This document shows, in pieces, positions 25,165 through 32,300 of a stretch of DNA of 64,000 bases. This DNA is from Neoarius graeffei (lineage: Eukaryota; Chordata; Actinopteri; Siluriformes; Ariidae). The position numbers and the translations under genes were made by a program. Positions within the stretch are counted from its first letter, which is position 1. Each line of letters starts with the position of its first letter. Location: the NCBI RefSeq assembly GCF_027579695.1, contig NC_083589.1:31835335-31899334 (forward strand). The letters run 5' to 3'. Below the pieces are notes generated by a model, which was given only the letters and a program-made list of their open reading frames with translations, was not told the DNA's origin and ran no database searches.

Positions 25165-26081
25165 TTGGGGTCACCCAGACAATTTTGTGTTTTCCATGAA
25201 AAGTTACACTTTTATTTACCACCATAAGTTGTAAAATGAATAGAAAATATAGTCGAGACATTTTTCTGGCCATTTTGAGCATTTAATCGACCCCACAAAT
25301 GTGATGCTCCAGAAACTCAATCTGCTCAAAGGAAGGTCAGTTTTATAGCTTCTCTAAAGAGCTCAACTGTTTTCAGCTGTGCTAACATGATTGTACAAGG
25401 GTTTTCTAATCATCCATTAGCCTTCTGAGGCAATGAGCAAACACATTGTACCATTAGAACACTGGAGTGAGAGTTGCTGGAAATGGGCCTCTATACACCT
25501 ATGGAGATATTGCACCAAAAACCACACATTTGCAGCTAGAATAGTCATTTACCACATTAGCAATGTATAGAGTGGATTTCTGATTAGTTTAAAGTGATCT
25601 TCATTGAAAAGAACAGTGCTTTTCTTTCAAAAATAAGGACATTTCAAAGTGACCCCAAACTACTCCTTCACTGCCTTATCTTTTTCTCTTTATATATTTT
25701 GCTGCTGTAACAATGTAAATTTAATCCCCTTGTGGGAGAATAAAAGGCTAGCTTAGCTTATTTTAGCTTAGCTTAAAGAGAACAGAGATTCTTTCAAAAC
25801 AAAAGTTTAAAAAAAAAAGTTTCAGAGGATCTGGATACTTCTTTCAGCACTGCTAAGAAGTTAAGTTAATTTACTTATTCATGTATGTCTTTATTTATTT
25901 ATGAAGCACAGCGAAAACAACCAGAGTTGACTAAAGTACTGGAAATCATTCAGGAGATAAACTTTACCTCATCTCGACACTGTTTCTGACACATCTGACA
26001 GTACCACCGCAACTTCTGCAGGCCTTTCGCTTTAATCCGATTACTAATTGCCTTCGGACTTAGAAAATCCGCTTTCCCCAT
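2447..26081 (-). CDS. kin: KIN (KIN17) DNA/RNA-binding protein, gene span, 3' end missing
   Basis: KIN is a conserved nuclear zinc-finger protein that binds curved DNA and RNA and is linked to replication, repair and spliceosome assembly. Nine exons give 336 codons plus one base, joined in frame by GT-AG introns. Residues 1-50 hold the zinc finger (C28, C31, H44, H50), about 51-160 the winged-helix domain, then a charged coiled-coil-like stretch (KKKQDLDDEE) and a Ser/Lys-rich linker. The first C-terminal SH3-like module follows (KVITKRLGDKYYKKK to SHLETVIPAPG). The protein stops at a splice donor after PAPG; the human protein goes on for about 55 residues with the KOW-bearing module, so at least one exon is outside. 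It is divergent from ATP5F1C across 240 bp, as in human. Confidence 0.95.
2627..2743 (-). CDS. kin: KIN exon 8 (residues 265-303)
   Basis: It reads MEEKKKSVRSDNWIRPNIVV, then KVITKRLGDKYYKKKAVIR, matching the start of the C-terminal SH3-like region. Acceptor TTATAG, donor GTCAGT, phase 0 both sides. Confidence 0.95.
3014..3388 (+). mobile_element. tRNA-derived SINE, copy 1 (near full length)
   Basis: It starts with a tRNA-like head holding an A-box-like TAGTGGTTAGCGC and a perfect B-box GGTTCGAGCCC, followed by a body shared with five other copies in the window. The tail ends CTACAGATAATGAGATGAGA. Apparent open frames on both strands are by-products of the repeat. Confidence 0.85.
3389..4639. 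repeat. Two decayed interspersed repeats and microsatellites
   Basis: Bases 3418-3735 begin CCCCGCCGACAGTAGTCGG, pass through a (TG)n run at 3468-3501 and end in a block with AAGGTCAAGGTC. Bases 3840-4560 form a second block (GGGGCGAGGTATTG, later several AAGGTCAAA units). ATT/ATTACT triplet runs flank both at 3790-3830 and 4580-4605. No protein family is recognised. Confidence 0.45.
4942..5174 (+). CDS. Transposon-borne exon, P2X7-cytoplasmic-domain-like leader
   Basis: The open frame from MAHENAGEL has an acidic serine-rich stretch and the motif IQPYRFEPVT, then RLDNKDW, ending at a splice donor (TG then GTAGGT). The PY-x-FEP signature resembles the start of the P2X7 receptor cytoplasmic region and of many fish P2X7-like proteins; this is by memory of the family. 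The same layout, PYQFEP then RLDNTSW and a donor, recurs in the element at 61859-63332. The cysteine-rich part expected next is not found. Confidence 0.45.
5637..6101 (-). CDS. THAP-domain exon of a Kolobok-like element
   Basis: The 154-residue frame opens with a complete THAP zinc finger: C5, C10, W33, then LCSEHF supplying C53 and H56, and the closing AVPTVF at 86-91. THAP domains bind DNA and form the N terminus of Kolobok and P-element transposases as well as host THAP proteins. The catalytic core does not follow, so it is a transposon remnant or a lone exon. A CT/TA microsatellite lies just upstream of the ATG (6105-6145). Confidence 0.65.
   Translation of the reverse strand: MPSRCVAGFCSKTHKDGVSLFKFPRDPELHAKWVKQVRRTRDKWEPSPTSVLCSEHFDLDCSDTLPSLKESLGCSVQHKRVLLPSAVPTVFRRGSTSSYAGSSSRLGQGDSSKDSPTVRTCVEKRHKIKVHRAIECSDMMLKIVTMRSARPSWK
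6851..6968 (-). CDS. kin: KIN exon 7 (residues 225-264)
   Basis: It reads ISLGSNALKVVASTKRKDVS and ends KEKRKKSALDEIME, the Lys-rich linker that carries nuclear-localisation-like clusters. Acceptor CCACAG, donor GTAGCT, phase 0 out. Confidence 0.92.
7106..7218 (-). CDS. kin: KIN exon 6 (residues 188-225)
   Basis: It reads EEPVFTELKRENEEEKVAFN followed by a short polyserine run (TCC repeats) and LGPAKA. Two acceptors lie 3 bp apart (CAG then GAG, exon start 7218 or 7215), so one glutamate may be optional. The donor is GTTGCA, weaker than its neighbours. Confidence 0.9.
7262..7980. repeat. Long TCTG/TCTC microsatellite filling KIN intron 5
   Basis: About 720 bp of interleaved TCTG, TCTC, CCCT and CCATCTGGG units on the plus strand. 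The intron it occupies is only 771 bp (7219-7989), so the tract runs almost from splice site to splice site. On the KIN sense strand it is a purine-rich GACAGA/GAGAGA array. The long Ser/Leu/Val/Cys-rich frames across it are artefacts. Confidence 0.9.
7990..8174 (-). CDS. kin: KIN exon 5 (residues 126-187)
   Basis: It reads LCKVDETPKGWYIQYIDRDP, then a highly charged helix (ELERKKKQDLDDEERSAKF) and EEQVRRGREGKEPE. It ends in phase 0 before GTGGGT. The intron after it is almost wholly a TCTG/TCTC microsatellite. Confidence 0.95.
8303..8425 (-). CDS. kin: KIN exon 4 (residues 85-126), winged helix
   Basis: It reads TKRVHNNIIYNEYISNREHV and ends ETLTDFTKWLGREG, the most conserved part of the KIN winged-helix domain. 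The acceptor is TTGAAG and the donor GTAAAC. Confidence 0.95.
8535..8578 (-). CDS. kin: KIN exon 3 (residues 70-85)
   Basis: This 44 bp micro-exon reads EFKHDFLELLRRRFG between a CACAG acceptor and a GTTCGA donor. Its phases (2 in, 1 out) fit the neighbours exactly, which supports it despite its size and its weak donor. Intron 2 before it is 10.4 kb of repeats. Confidence 0.9.
9463..10088. mobile_element. Fold-back element with about 190 bp inverted arms
   Basis: Bases 9463-9650 and 9899-10088 are near-perfect inverted copies (outer text GAGTGATTCCACGCTTATGG, inner text GACTTTGGCATATAAATATG). The 248 bp centre has several TTCTGTTAC repeats. There is no coding capacity. TA-rich flanks hide the target duplication. 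Confidence 0.8.
10358..11126. mobile_element. PIF/Harbinger-like MITE with TTA duplication
   Basis: The termini are GGCCATGTACACACGTAGCC and the inverse GGCTACGTGTGGACAGGGTC, and the triplet TTA flanks both sides (10355-10357, 11127-11129). A 3 bp TWA target and GG-starting ends fit PIF/Harbinger. It is 769 bp, noncoding, with a (C)n run near 10400. It interrupts the second exon of the THAP pseudogene. Confidence 0.65.
11424..12753. mobile_element. Nonautonomous hAT-like element
   Basis: The ends are CAGGGCTTTGAACC and the inverse GGTTCAAAGCCCTG. The flanks are CTGTTTAC and ATGTTTAC, an 8 bp duplication with one mismatch, as for hAT. Subterminal GGAACG/CGTTCC motifs are repeated at both ends. 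Inside, a segment with GCAGCCACGGCGGGCTGCC occurs twice in tandem (about 12100-12190). No transposase is seen. Confidence 0.7.
12762..13387. other. KIN intron 2 stretch without recognised content
   Basis: Only a poly(T) run at 13264-13278 stands out. The open frames on the minus strand match no family I recognise. Confidence 0.35.
13388..14413. mobile_element. TIR element CAGTGCGTTTACATGCACAT family
   Basis: The ends are CAGTGCGCTTACATGCACAT and the inverse ATGTGCATGTAAACGCACTG. Subterminal ATCGAGCT and AGCTCGATT motifs are repeated. It holds a nested 91 bp hAT micro-element and a (CA)n run at 13952-13975. No coding sequence; the target duplication is unclear. Confidence 0.6.
13616..13706. 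mobile_element. 91 bp micro-MITE, hAT-like, copy 1
   Basis: It has perfect terminal repeats CAGTGTTGCCAGAT and ATCTGGCAACACTG around a 63 bp core. It is the same length as the copy at 37981-38071, which has a perfect 8 bp target duplication. Here the duplication is not visible. Confidence 0.7.
14471..15005. mobile_element. TIR element, TGCCCCTTTTCCACC family, copy 2
   Basis: The ends TGCCCCTTTTCCACCAAAGC and the inverse TTTGGTGGAAAAGGGGTA match the copies at 613 and 52740. A run of about 30 G lies at 14637-14663 in place of the short G tract of the third copy. A fragment of the window's main SINE follows directly. Confidence 0.75.
15006..15155 (-). mobile_element. SINE fragment (3' half)
   Basis: The text GGAGCCAATCCCAGCTGACA and later CATTCACACTCACATTCACA is the reverse complement of the 3' half of the main SINE, more diverged than the other copies. 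The tRNA-like head is missing. Confidence 0.6.
15711..17178. mobile_element. hAT transposon remnant with exact 8 bp target duplication
   Basis: The ends are TAGGGCTGTGCCGATA and the inverse CATCGCACAGCCCTA. ACGCCAGC is duplicated at 15703-15710 and 17179-17186. Removing the element and one duplication restores the host MITE as seen in its other copies. It carries part of a hAT transposase on the minus strand and is internally deleted. Confidence 0.88.
16505..17020 (-). pseudogene. hAT (ZBED-like) transposase fragment
   Basis: The frame reads LALTTDMWSSCNMMPYMSAT, later SFMPETHSADNLEDALRETL and WPWLSCFGHNLNLAI, typical of the RNase H-like core of hAT transposases. The first catalytic aspartate (TTDMW) is present. 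The second expected block (TDN-GANIV) reads ACNNGANIV and lacks the aspartate. The BED finger and C-terminal dimerisation region are absent, so it should be inactive. Confidence 0.8.
17613..18258 (+). pseudogene. Decayed THAP-domain gene fragment
   Basis: The frame from ATG 17613 reads MTRRRAAGGCSNTTEGG, then TLHSWPKNVQTAKIWMRFAR and SLLCSAQDSD. This is a THAP domain in which the first ligand C has become R and the CxxH histidine has become Q, so zinc binding should be lost. A second open segment (18060-18258, ending QEARTQTG at GTAAGC) may be a downstream exon. It is probably a transposon gene remnant in KIN intron 2. Confidence 0.5.
18306..18664. repeat. Interspersed repeat, inverted partner of 48447-49468
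   Basis: Text such as GCATGCATGTACATGTATG, AACACCTATCCTGTTTTAAT and GGTAACGGGATTTCTTAC recurs inverted at 49137-49468, and ACCGGTTCCCGCTGTGACGTCA recurs inverted near 48455. The two copies together mark one family whose decayed THAP exons lie just upstream here. Confidence 0.6.
18720..18895. repeat. Short repeat, inverted partner of about 46395-46515
   Basis: TTTATGCAGCATACAAAAGT and AAGGATGGAGATACCATCC recur inverted near 46480. A decayed SINE piece (CACATGTCTTTGGACTGTGA) follows at 18831. No gene is seen. Confidence 0.5.
18963..19057 (-). CDS. kin: KIN exon 2 (residues 39-70)
   Basis: It reads NGFKCHCMSESHQRALLLAS and on to FMDFFS, supplying zinc-ligand histidines H44 and H50 and the start of the winged helix. 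The acceptor is CAG before AACGGG; the donor is GA then GTGAGT. Phase 2 matches exon 3. Confidence 0.95.
19248..21172 (+). mobile_element. LINE (L2-like) reverse transcriptase fragment, split by an insertion
   Basis: The plus strand reads NFLKFNADKTEITLIGPKSP, a frameshift, then NPSLNFNPHIKSLTKTDFFH and LVHSFITSR up to 19570, resuming at 21098 with YCNSLLIGLPTKSLQRLQYI. These are the last conserved reverse transcriptase blocks of L2/CR1-type LINEs. Joining across the inserted element gives SRLHYCNSLL, where LDYCN is usual. Confidence 0.75.
19571..21097. mobile_element. TIR element inserted in the LINE, ATTA duplication
   Basis: The ends are AGGTCCGGCTCAGAAACTGG and the inverse CCAGTTTCTGAGACGGACCA. 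ATTA flanks it at 19567-19570 and 21098-21101, and removing it restores the LINE frame. It is 1527 bp with a GC-rich patch at 20540-20640 and a poly(A) at 21017-21034. No transposase is recognised. Confidence 0.7.
21173..22160. other. KIN intron 1 stretch, unresolved, ending in a (CA)n microsatellite
   Basis: No coding or repeat family is recognised up to about 22100. A (CA)n array fills 22112-22160, directly next to the Tc1 end. Confidence 0.45.
22210..22585 (-). mobile_element. tRNA-derived SINE, copy 2, with 11 bp target duplication
   Basis: The full element lies between identical CCTTTTTTCAT duplications (22199-22209, 22586-22596). Its B-box is seen inverted as GGGCTCGAACCC. The site is in the terminal region of Tc1 element 1, so the SINE moved after the Tc1. 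Confidence 0.9.
22815..23767 (-). pseudogene. Tc1 transposase pseudogene
   Basis: Three frames in order cover the protein: MGKTADLTVVQKMITDAL (helix-turn-helix start), KERKKWTVAQWSKGLFSDES with the first catalytic D, then WGAMSSAGVGPLYF, FQQDLAPAHSA (second D) and LNPIEDLWGIVKRK (E). Spacing fits DD34E. At least two frameshifts and a stop after TFCI separate them. Confidence 0.88.
24081..25122 (+). mobile_element. tRNA-derived SINE, copy 3, split by a MITE
   Basis: Head and body lie at 24081-24306 (TAGTGGTTAGCGC, GGTTCGAGCCC) and the 3' part at 24990-25122. The two parts are continuous once the element at 24307-24989 is removed. An AT microsatellite follows at 25123-25152. Confidence 0.85.
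24307..24989. mobile_element. TIR element TGGCCCTTTTCCACTACC family, copy 1
   Basis: The ends are TGGCCCTTTTCCACTACC and the inverse GGTAGTGGAAAAGCGGCA. TAT is duplicated at 24304-24306 and 24990-24992, proved by the uninterrupted SINE copies. It has many CAGCTCG/CGAGCTG subterminal repeats. It is 683 bp and noncoding. It has the same 3 bp target length and a similar end to the CCCCTTTTCCACC family. Confidence 0.8.
25165..25673. mobile_element. TIR element with TTGGGGTCAC ends
   Basis: The left end is TTGGGGTCACCCAGACAATT and the right end CATTTCAAAGTGACCCCAAA, inverted over the outer 10 bases. It resembles common short Tc1-derived fish elements. No coding sequence; KIN intron 1. Confidence 0.5.
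25968..26081 (-). CDS. kin: KIN exon 1 (residues 1-38)
   Basis: The exon starts at ATG (26081-26079) with MGKADFLSPKAISNRIKAKG and contains WYCQMCQKQC, the first two zinc ligands. It ends in phase 0 at GATGAG followed by GTAAAG. Confidence 0.95.
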
Positions 26082-26321
26082 TTTCAGACGCAAAACAGAC
26101 CAGGTTTCGACAGGAACCCTGTTTTTAAATAATAATTAATTCAAACGTTCTACTGTTTACACTGCGTATTTCAGCGTAAAACCTTGTGTGTGTGCTTCGT
26201 CACTCGTTCTTGTGCACTTTTGGAATCGCGAGATCAACTGTTAGTATCGCGAGATCATGATTCGCCGCTTTGGAGAGGGGCATGCGCAGTGCGCCGACTC
26301 TGACCTTCATTCTGAGTGAAT
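26082..26321. promoter_or_regulatory. Shared head-to-head promoter of KIN and ATP5F1C
   Basis: Only 240 bp separate the two start codons. The segment has no TATA box at a useful place. It holds two identical ATCGCGAGATCA boxes at 26225 and 26246, 21 bp apart, matching the CGCGAGA element of TATA-less bidirectional promoters. An NRF1-like core CATGCGCA lies at 26281-26288. NRF1 is a known regulator of nuclear genes for mitochondria, which suits ATP5F1C. Binding is inferred. Confidence 0.75.
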
Positions 26322-26362
26322 ATGTTCACCCGGGCTAGCGCGGTGGTGTTCTTTCCACAATG
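26322..26362 (+). CDS. atp5f1c: ATP5F1C exon 1 (presequence)
   Basis: It encodes [13 protein letters not shown] plus two bases, the mitochondrial targeting peptide. The donor is GTAATG. The start is the only ATG in frame with the presequence. Confidence 0.92.
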
Positions 26363-29300
26363 GTAATGAAATTCTGTCGAATTATCATGCTGTTTTTTCA
26401 AATAATATATTCCTGAGGTTTGGTTTAATATATACAGGATTGGTAATGTCGTGAAGTGCCGGTGAGAAGCTGAAGGGCGTGTTGTTATGTAGGCCGCAGT
26501 CACCTCGAGGAAGAAAGGGTTTGACGGGTTGTTAGCACACATGCTAACTGGGTTTGAGTTTTACACACCAAAGTGACATTTCTGACTTTGTTTACGCTGA
26601 ATTGTGTTGGAAATGTCTGCCTTTTGGCTTGCACACACCAAATGACGAGGTTTTGGGGAGCATTGTAATGAACAGTGAACTCGCCTCGCATAGTATCTTC
26701 AGCAGAAATACAGAACTATAACCAGAAAGAGTCAGACTTGCTTATTTTGCTTCACCAAGTTGACTGCTGGCTAATAAGCTGATTTCCTTTACAGTGGGCA
26801 GGTCAGGACCATGGCTACCTTGAAGGACAGTGAGTAACATCCATATATCTCAGACCTTGTTTTATTTTTTGGTGAATATTTGAGAGATAAATGTGTCCTT
26901 AATGGCATTGCACTGACCATATGAATGAATATTTTGATACCCAGTCACCATTCGGTTGAAGTCCGTCAAGAACATCCAGAAGATCACGAAGTCCATGAAG
27001 ATGGTGGCCGCCGCCAAGTACGCCAGAGCGGAGAGGTCCTTGAAGCCGGCGCGTGTTTACGGCACCGGGGCTCTCTGTACGTCTTGACTTTGCGATGAGA
27101 AAAGGGATTTAATTTAACAGCCAAAGTTCCGACACAATATATCCAGAATGTTTGATGGTAAAGGATAATAGTAAGACTCCTGACCTAAATTCACATCATT
27201 TAGAAAGATCAATTGCCATGAAACAAACCAGGTAACAGATATAGACCCTTTTCACTCACGTGACCTTCGTAAACGTGACCACCATTTTGGACATGAAAAA
27301 ATAACAGTTTATGGCACAGGCCCTTTCGGTTCTCGCTCATCTAGCTGCTACAATGACTGCTCAGGCTACGTTTACATTAGACCATATCTGTCTCGTTTTC
27401 TTCGCGGATGCACTGTCCGTTTACATTAAACCGCCTGGAAACGCCGGGAAACGGGAATCCGCCAGCGTCCACGTATTCAATCCAGATCGTGTCAGCTCCG
27501 GTGCTGTGTAAACATTCAGAATACGCGGATACGCTGTGCTGAGCTCTAGCTGGCGTCTCATTGGACAACGTCACTGTGACATCCACCTTCCTGATTCGCT
27601 GGCGTTGGTCATGTGACGCGACTGCTGAAAAACGGCGTCCTTCCACTTGCAAGTGGTAAGTGATTATGCGTTGGGATCACACACACAGCGGCTCAGTCCC
27701 GAAAACACTGCTAGTGTGCTTCACTCACGCGCTGTGTGAGCTGCGCAGGGCCGGAGTGCGCACCCTCCAGAGGGCACTCGCTGTTCAGGGCGGAGTGATT
27801 TGGAGCGCAGGATGCCTGCGGAGCCGAGCATATCCGTGTATTGGTGTTGCTGTATGCACGCAAATCGTGTATTGGTGTTGCTGTGTGCACATTAATCGTT
27901 TTAAAAACGTTAATCTGATGATCCGCTGATACGGTCTAATGTAAACATGGGCTTAGACTGCAACAATAATACTTAACACACATTTAAGTATCCGTCGTAA
28001 AGACGTGAAACTTGTCGAGTGACGAGTGTGTTCATTGATAAGCTAACACAATCTAAAAGTAGACATACCATCACACTGCCCTGGTGCTGTGTACAGTTTA
28101 CCTTCTATGGTTTGTGCACTCACTATTTGCCATTACTTTCTCCAACCCAGTGTTCGAACTATGCCGATATTTTTGGGGGGTCCATTTGTTTCCCTTGGGG
28201 GGGCGGCGCTTGTGCTTGTCTCAGAGAGCGGATCTCCAAACACATGAGAAGCCTATCTTACGCACATATCACGCGGACTCCACACCTCCACACACGCATC
28301 GCGTCTGAAGTCATAACTCATCAGGGGAAATCGTGTCCGCATTGGCATGTTCAAAAAACAACCTCGCGTCAACAATGATACCACACGCAAGGAAAAAAAA
28401 ACAGTCAGGCTACTCAACACATCTGATCCACAGCAGCACCAAAGCATCACTGGAAATCATGTCAACAACCAATCTTCCATTTCAACACGCGTCAACAAAC
28501 AAATGGCACCACAAACATGAACGACTCGGTCAGGCTACCGATTCCAAACCCACAGCAGACGAATAATTAAATGCATCTTACCTTAAAGCAGAATCGACCA
28601 CAAAGGAAGTGTGTTGGCACTGTTGGCACACTTCCTTTCTACTAGTTTGTGTCCCCAACCTGGCAGCAGCAGTCGTTGTCATATCGGTTTATTTTATCTT
28701 TGATGTAAACACAACACTTCGGATATGCAAATGCTTCCCGTTACACACGATTGCTATGTCAATAAACATCATTTTGCCAATATTTTAGAGACCATCCATC
28801 TTCTCCATCGGTCAGCATCTGTCGGGATCCGATAAAATGATAAATCTTGCCTTGTGTGTTGATGGTTACTACATCCAGGTGCACAACAATATAATGGCAT
28901 GATGGAAGTCTTGCTGAAAGTAAAAACTTTCTTTGATGGCTATATTCCTTTCGATGCTTCGCCGTCGTTCCTCGTTGTTGGCTGTGGTAGACTACTGGTA
29001 GTTCATGTCCAAAATGGTGGCCGCGTTTGTCGTGACGTCACGTGGGAAGGGTCTATACAGAGAGAGAGATGTGATATCACGAATGATTGACAGGACTGTG
29101 TCCCAGCTATTTTAATGCCGTATTGGTCTTCTGTTTACCAAAGACCTTTCATTACATTAATATCACATAATCAGGCGTGATGTACAACATACTTGGAACA
29201 GTTTAGGGTTGGGTGCCTTGCTCAAGGGCACTTGGGCATTCCTGCTGGTTCAGGGAATCGAACTGGTGACCTTTGGGTCCCAAATCTGCTTCTTTTACCT

Positions 29301-32300
29301 TTAGGCCATGACTTAACATAATAGTAAAACTACTGTAAGACTCCTGACCTAAATTCATGTTTCCCTGTTCTTTAGCGCTTTATGAGAAGGCTGAGATCAA
29401 GGCTCCAGAGGATAAGAACAAGCACCTGATAATAGGCGTGTCCTCTGATCGTGGGTTGTGTGGTGCTATTCACTCCAGCGTGGCCAAAACCATGAAAAGT
29501 GAAATCGCCAAACTCACTGGTGCTGGCAAAGAGGTCATGGTGGTTAATGTTGGAGACAAGCTTAGAGGCCTGCTCTACAGGTACGCGTTTTTCTCTTTAG
29601 TGCGCGTGTGTGTGTGTGTACAGCATATCAAATTAACAAGTGTTTTTTTTTTTTTTTAAGTAAGGTTGCCATATTTGGTTACAACTGTGTTTAAACTGTT
29701 TTGCTCATGATTAAACCAAACTGTTATTCAGTGGTAAAAATAAGCAATGATAATGGTATATTTGTCTTTGACGATTGTCATTCATCCAGGTCATCGTAAA
29801 CCGTAGGTGCTAAAAGAAGGCAACTGGACTTGCTTGAGGGCGGCACGGTGGTGTAGTGGTTAGCGCTGTCGCCTCACAGCAAGAAGGTCCTGGGTTCGAG
29901 CCCAGTGGCTGACGAGGGCCTTTCTGTGCGGAGTTTGCATGTTCTCCCCGTGTCTGTGTGGGTTTCCTCCGGGTACAGGGGTTTTTCTAGAAAAATTTAG
30001 TATGAGGGTGCTCACCATGGCGAGGGAGCGAAGTGACCGGGGGGGGGTGTCCGTCCCCCCCTCCGCCATGCGAAGCCTTTGAAAAATTGAGGCTACATTG
30101 GGACATTCTGAGGCTATCTGAGAGGGAAATTGTAACAAATTGTTTGTCAACATTGAAAAAGAAAGAAGTAATCTTCTTCTGCCCCGGACAGTCTTTGGCT
30201 TTCTTCCGTTTTGTGCTGCGGGATGACATCTTTAAATGCCCAAGTGTCAACAAAAACAACTCGCGAACTACTTCTGTCAAAAACTCCCGCGTCGGTGGGT
30301 GAAAGGTCATTCAGTCTCAAGAAATCTCGCTCTACAAGTCAGCTGACCTTGTATGTAACTCATGTCAAATCTTGCGAGAGCAGCCGCGACAAGTTAATAA
30401 CTAAACAACATGGCGCCTCAGTCTGGAAAACGCCAATTCGGATTGTTTTTGCACCATCTGGCGGTGTATCTACTATGATTGGAATATTTTTGGAGTAATT
30501 ATAACGTATTTGATGATCAGACACATTGTCACGTGGTGTTGCTGGGATGTTTTCACGGAGAAAAGATCGTTTTGAGAAAGACTGCATGTTGTGCAGTAGC
30601 ATATAAGTGCATGGCCTAAGTGTGACTTGGGGTTCAATCGGCATTTCGGTAAGAGGGCGCAGCGCCCCTGTTCCCCGGTTTAGACGAAAGCTTGGGGTGC
30701 TCCGGTTTCCCTGACAGTCCAAAGACATGCAGGTTAGGTTAATTGGTGGCTCTAAATTGACCGTAGGTGTGAATGTGAGTGTGAATGGTTGTCTGTGTCT
30801 ATGTGTCAGCCCTGTGATGACCTGGCGATTTGTTCAGGGTGTACCCCGCCTTTCGCCCGTAGTCAGCTGGGATAGGCTCCAGCTTGCCTGCGACCCTGTA
30901 CAGGATGAGCGGCTACAGATAATGGATGGACTTGCTTGAAATTCTTGAAGACGTTTCATCTCTCATCTGAAAGGCTTCTTCAGTTCTGTCTGAACTGAAC
31001 CTGGAACTCCGCACTAGTCAGACAGAACTGAAGAAGCCTTTCAGATGAGAGGTGAAACAGCTTCAAGAATTTCAAGCCTAAGTTGCCTTCTTTAGCACCT
31101 ACAGATAACGGTATATTACACTGGACAACAGTAAAAGGGATATAGTAAGTTTCCTTCCCAAAAATATAATGAGAATGGGTGAGAAAACTGGATAAAACTT
31201 TAAAAAAAAGGAGAGAGGGGAGAGAGAGCGCGAATGAGAGTGACTTCTCCAAAAGATAAATGCACAGTGAAATACCAGCAACTATATATAGTTGTTAATA
31301 CATTTAAATAATATTGGTTAGCGTGAAGTGGTCTATCAGATGTCTTCAACTCCATGCTAGCTGAATTGAATATGAGTTCAATATCATACTCGCTGAATGG
31401 AATATACCTATACGACAAGCAAAAGCCACCCGGTATGCTTCATTGTGGGGTGCTGTGTGAGACTGCTGCCTCTCCAGTAGCTCTGTAGTTTTTAGCTCTT
31501 TTAACCTTTTTTTTCCCACCTTTTTACTTTCTGCTCTTCTTACGAAGACGGTGTGTTTTTCTTCATATCCCATGGATATTTTTAACTTTAAAACGCAACC
31601 AGGAGCCAGTTTTCTCTCTCATTCGAGAGAGGATTTTTTTTTTTTTTATTTCCCTGAGGGAATCCGCCCAAAGGGATCAATAAAGTTCTATCTAATCTAA
31701 AATCATCTATCTATCTATTTTTATTATTATTATTATTATTATACACATTTGCTTGAACAATTATAGATTTTACAAAAAAGTTAAGAACAGGGCGTTACAA
31801 AAGAAATATATCTGATATACCATGAAAAAATGTCAAGTCAAGTTTATTTGTATAGCGCTTTTAACAATAAACATTGTCGCAAAGCAGCTTTACAGAATTT
31901 GAACGACTTAAAACATGAGCTAATTTTATCCCTAATCTATCCCCAATGAGCAAGCCTGTGGCGACGGTGGCAAGGAAAAACTCCCTCAGACGACATGAGG
32001 AAGAAACCTCGAGAGGAACCAGACTCAAAAGGGAACCCATCCTCATTTGGGCAACAACAGACAGCATGACTATAACATTAACAGTTTTAACATGAAGACA
32101 GTTTCGTTGATATTATAACTCTTCATTGATGGAAACTTGAGTGCAAACTGTTCATGACAACTGCAGTCCTAAAAGCATTACTGTAAGAGTCCAGAGCGTC
32201 CTCCAGGTGTAACCCTCAACTGTCCTCATGGGGCCGTCCTCCACAGGAGCGATGCGATAAAACTCCAACCAGACACAGGGCCCCAGGATGGATCAAGCAG

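Larger units (their letters stand above)
29838..30926 (+). mobile_element. tRNA-derived SINE, copy 4, with 13 bp target duplication
   Basis: TGGACTTGCTTGA is duplicated at 29825-29837 and 30927-30939. The SINE head lies at 29838-29975 and its 3' part at 30695-30926, with another element between them. Confidence 0.88.
29797..31105. mobile_element. Fold-back repeat interrupted by a SINE
   Basis: The left arm GTAGGTGCTAAAAGAAGGCA (from about 29803) continues after the SINE at 30940 with AATTCTTGAAGACGTTTCAT; the right arm (31023-31105) is its inverse and ends TTAGCACCTAC. Arms of about 100 bp surround a short centre. It looks like a palindromic fish repeat of about 250 bp before the SINE entered. 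Confidence 0.7.

Noticed and set aside
26322-26362. Alternative ATP5F1C start at the internal ATG (MATLKD) in exon 2
   Set aside because: The upstream ATG adds an Arg-containing presequence in frame, needed for mitochondrial import, and it fits the vertebrate gene structure.
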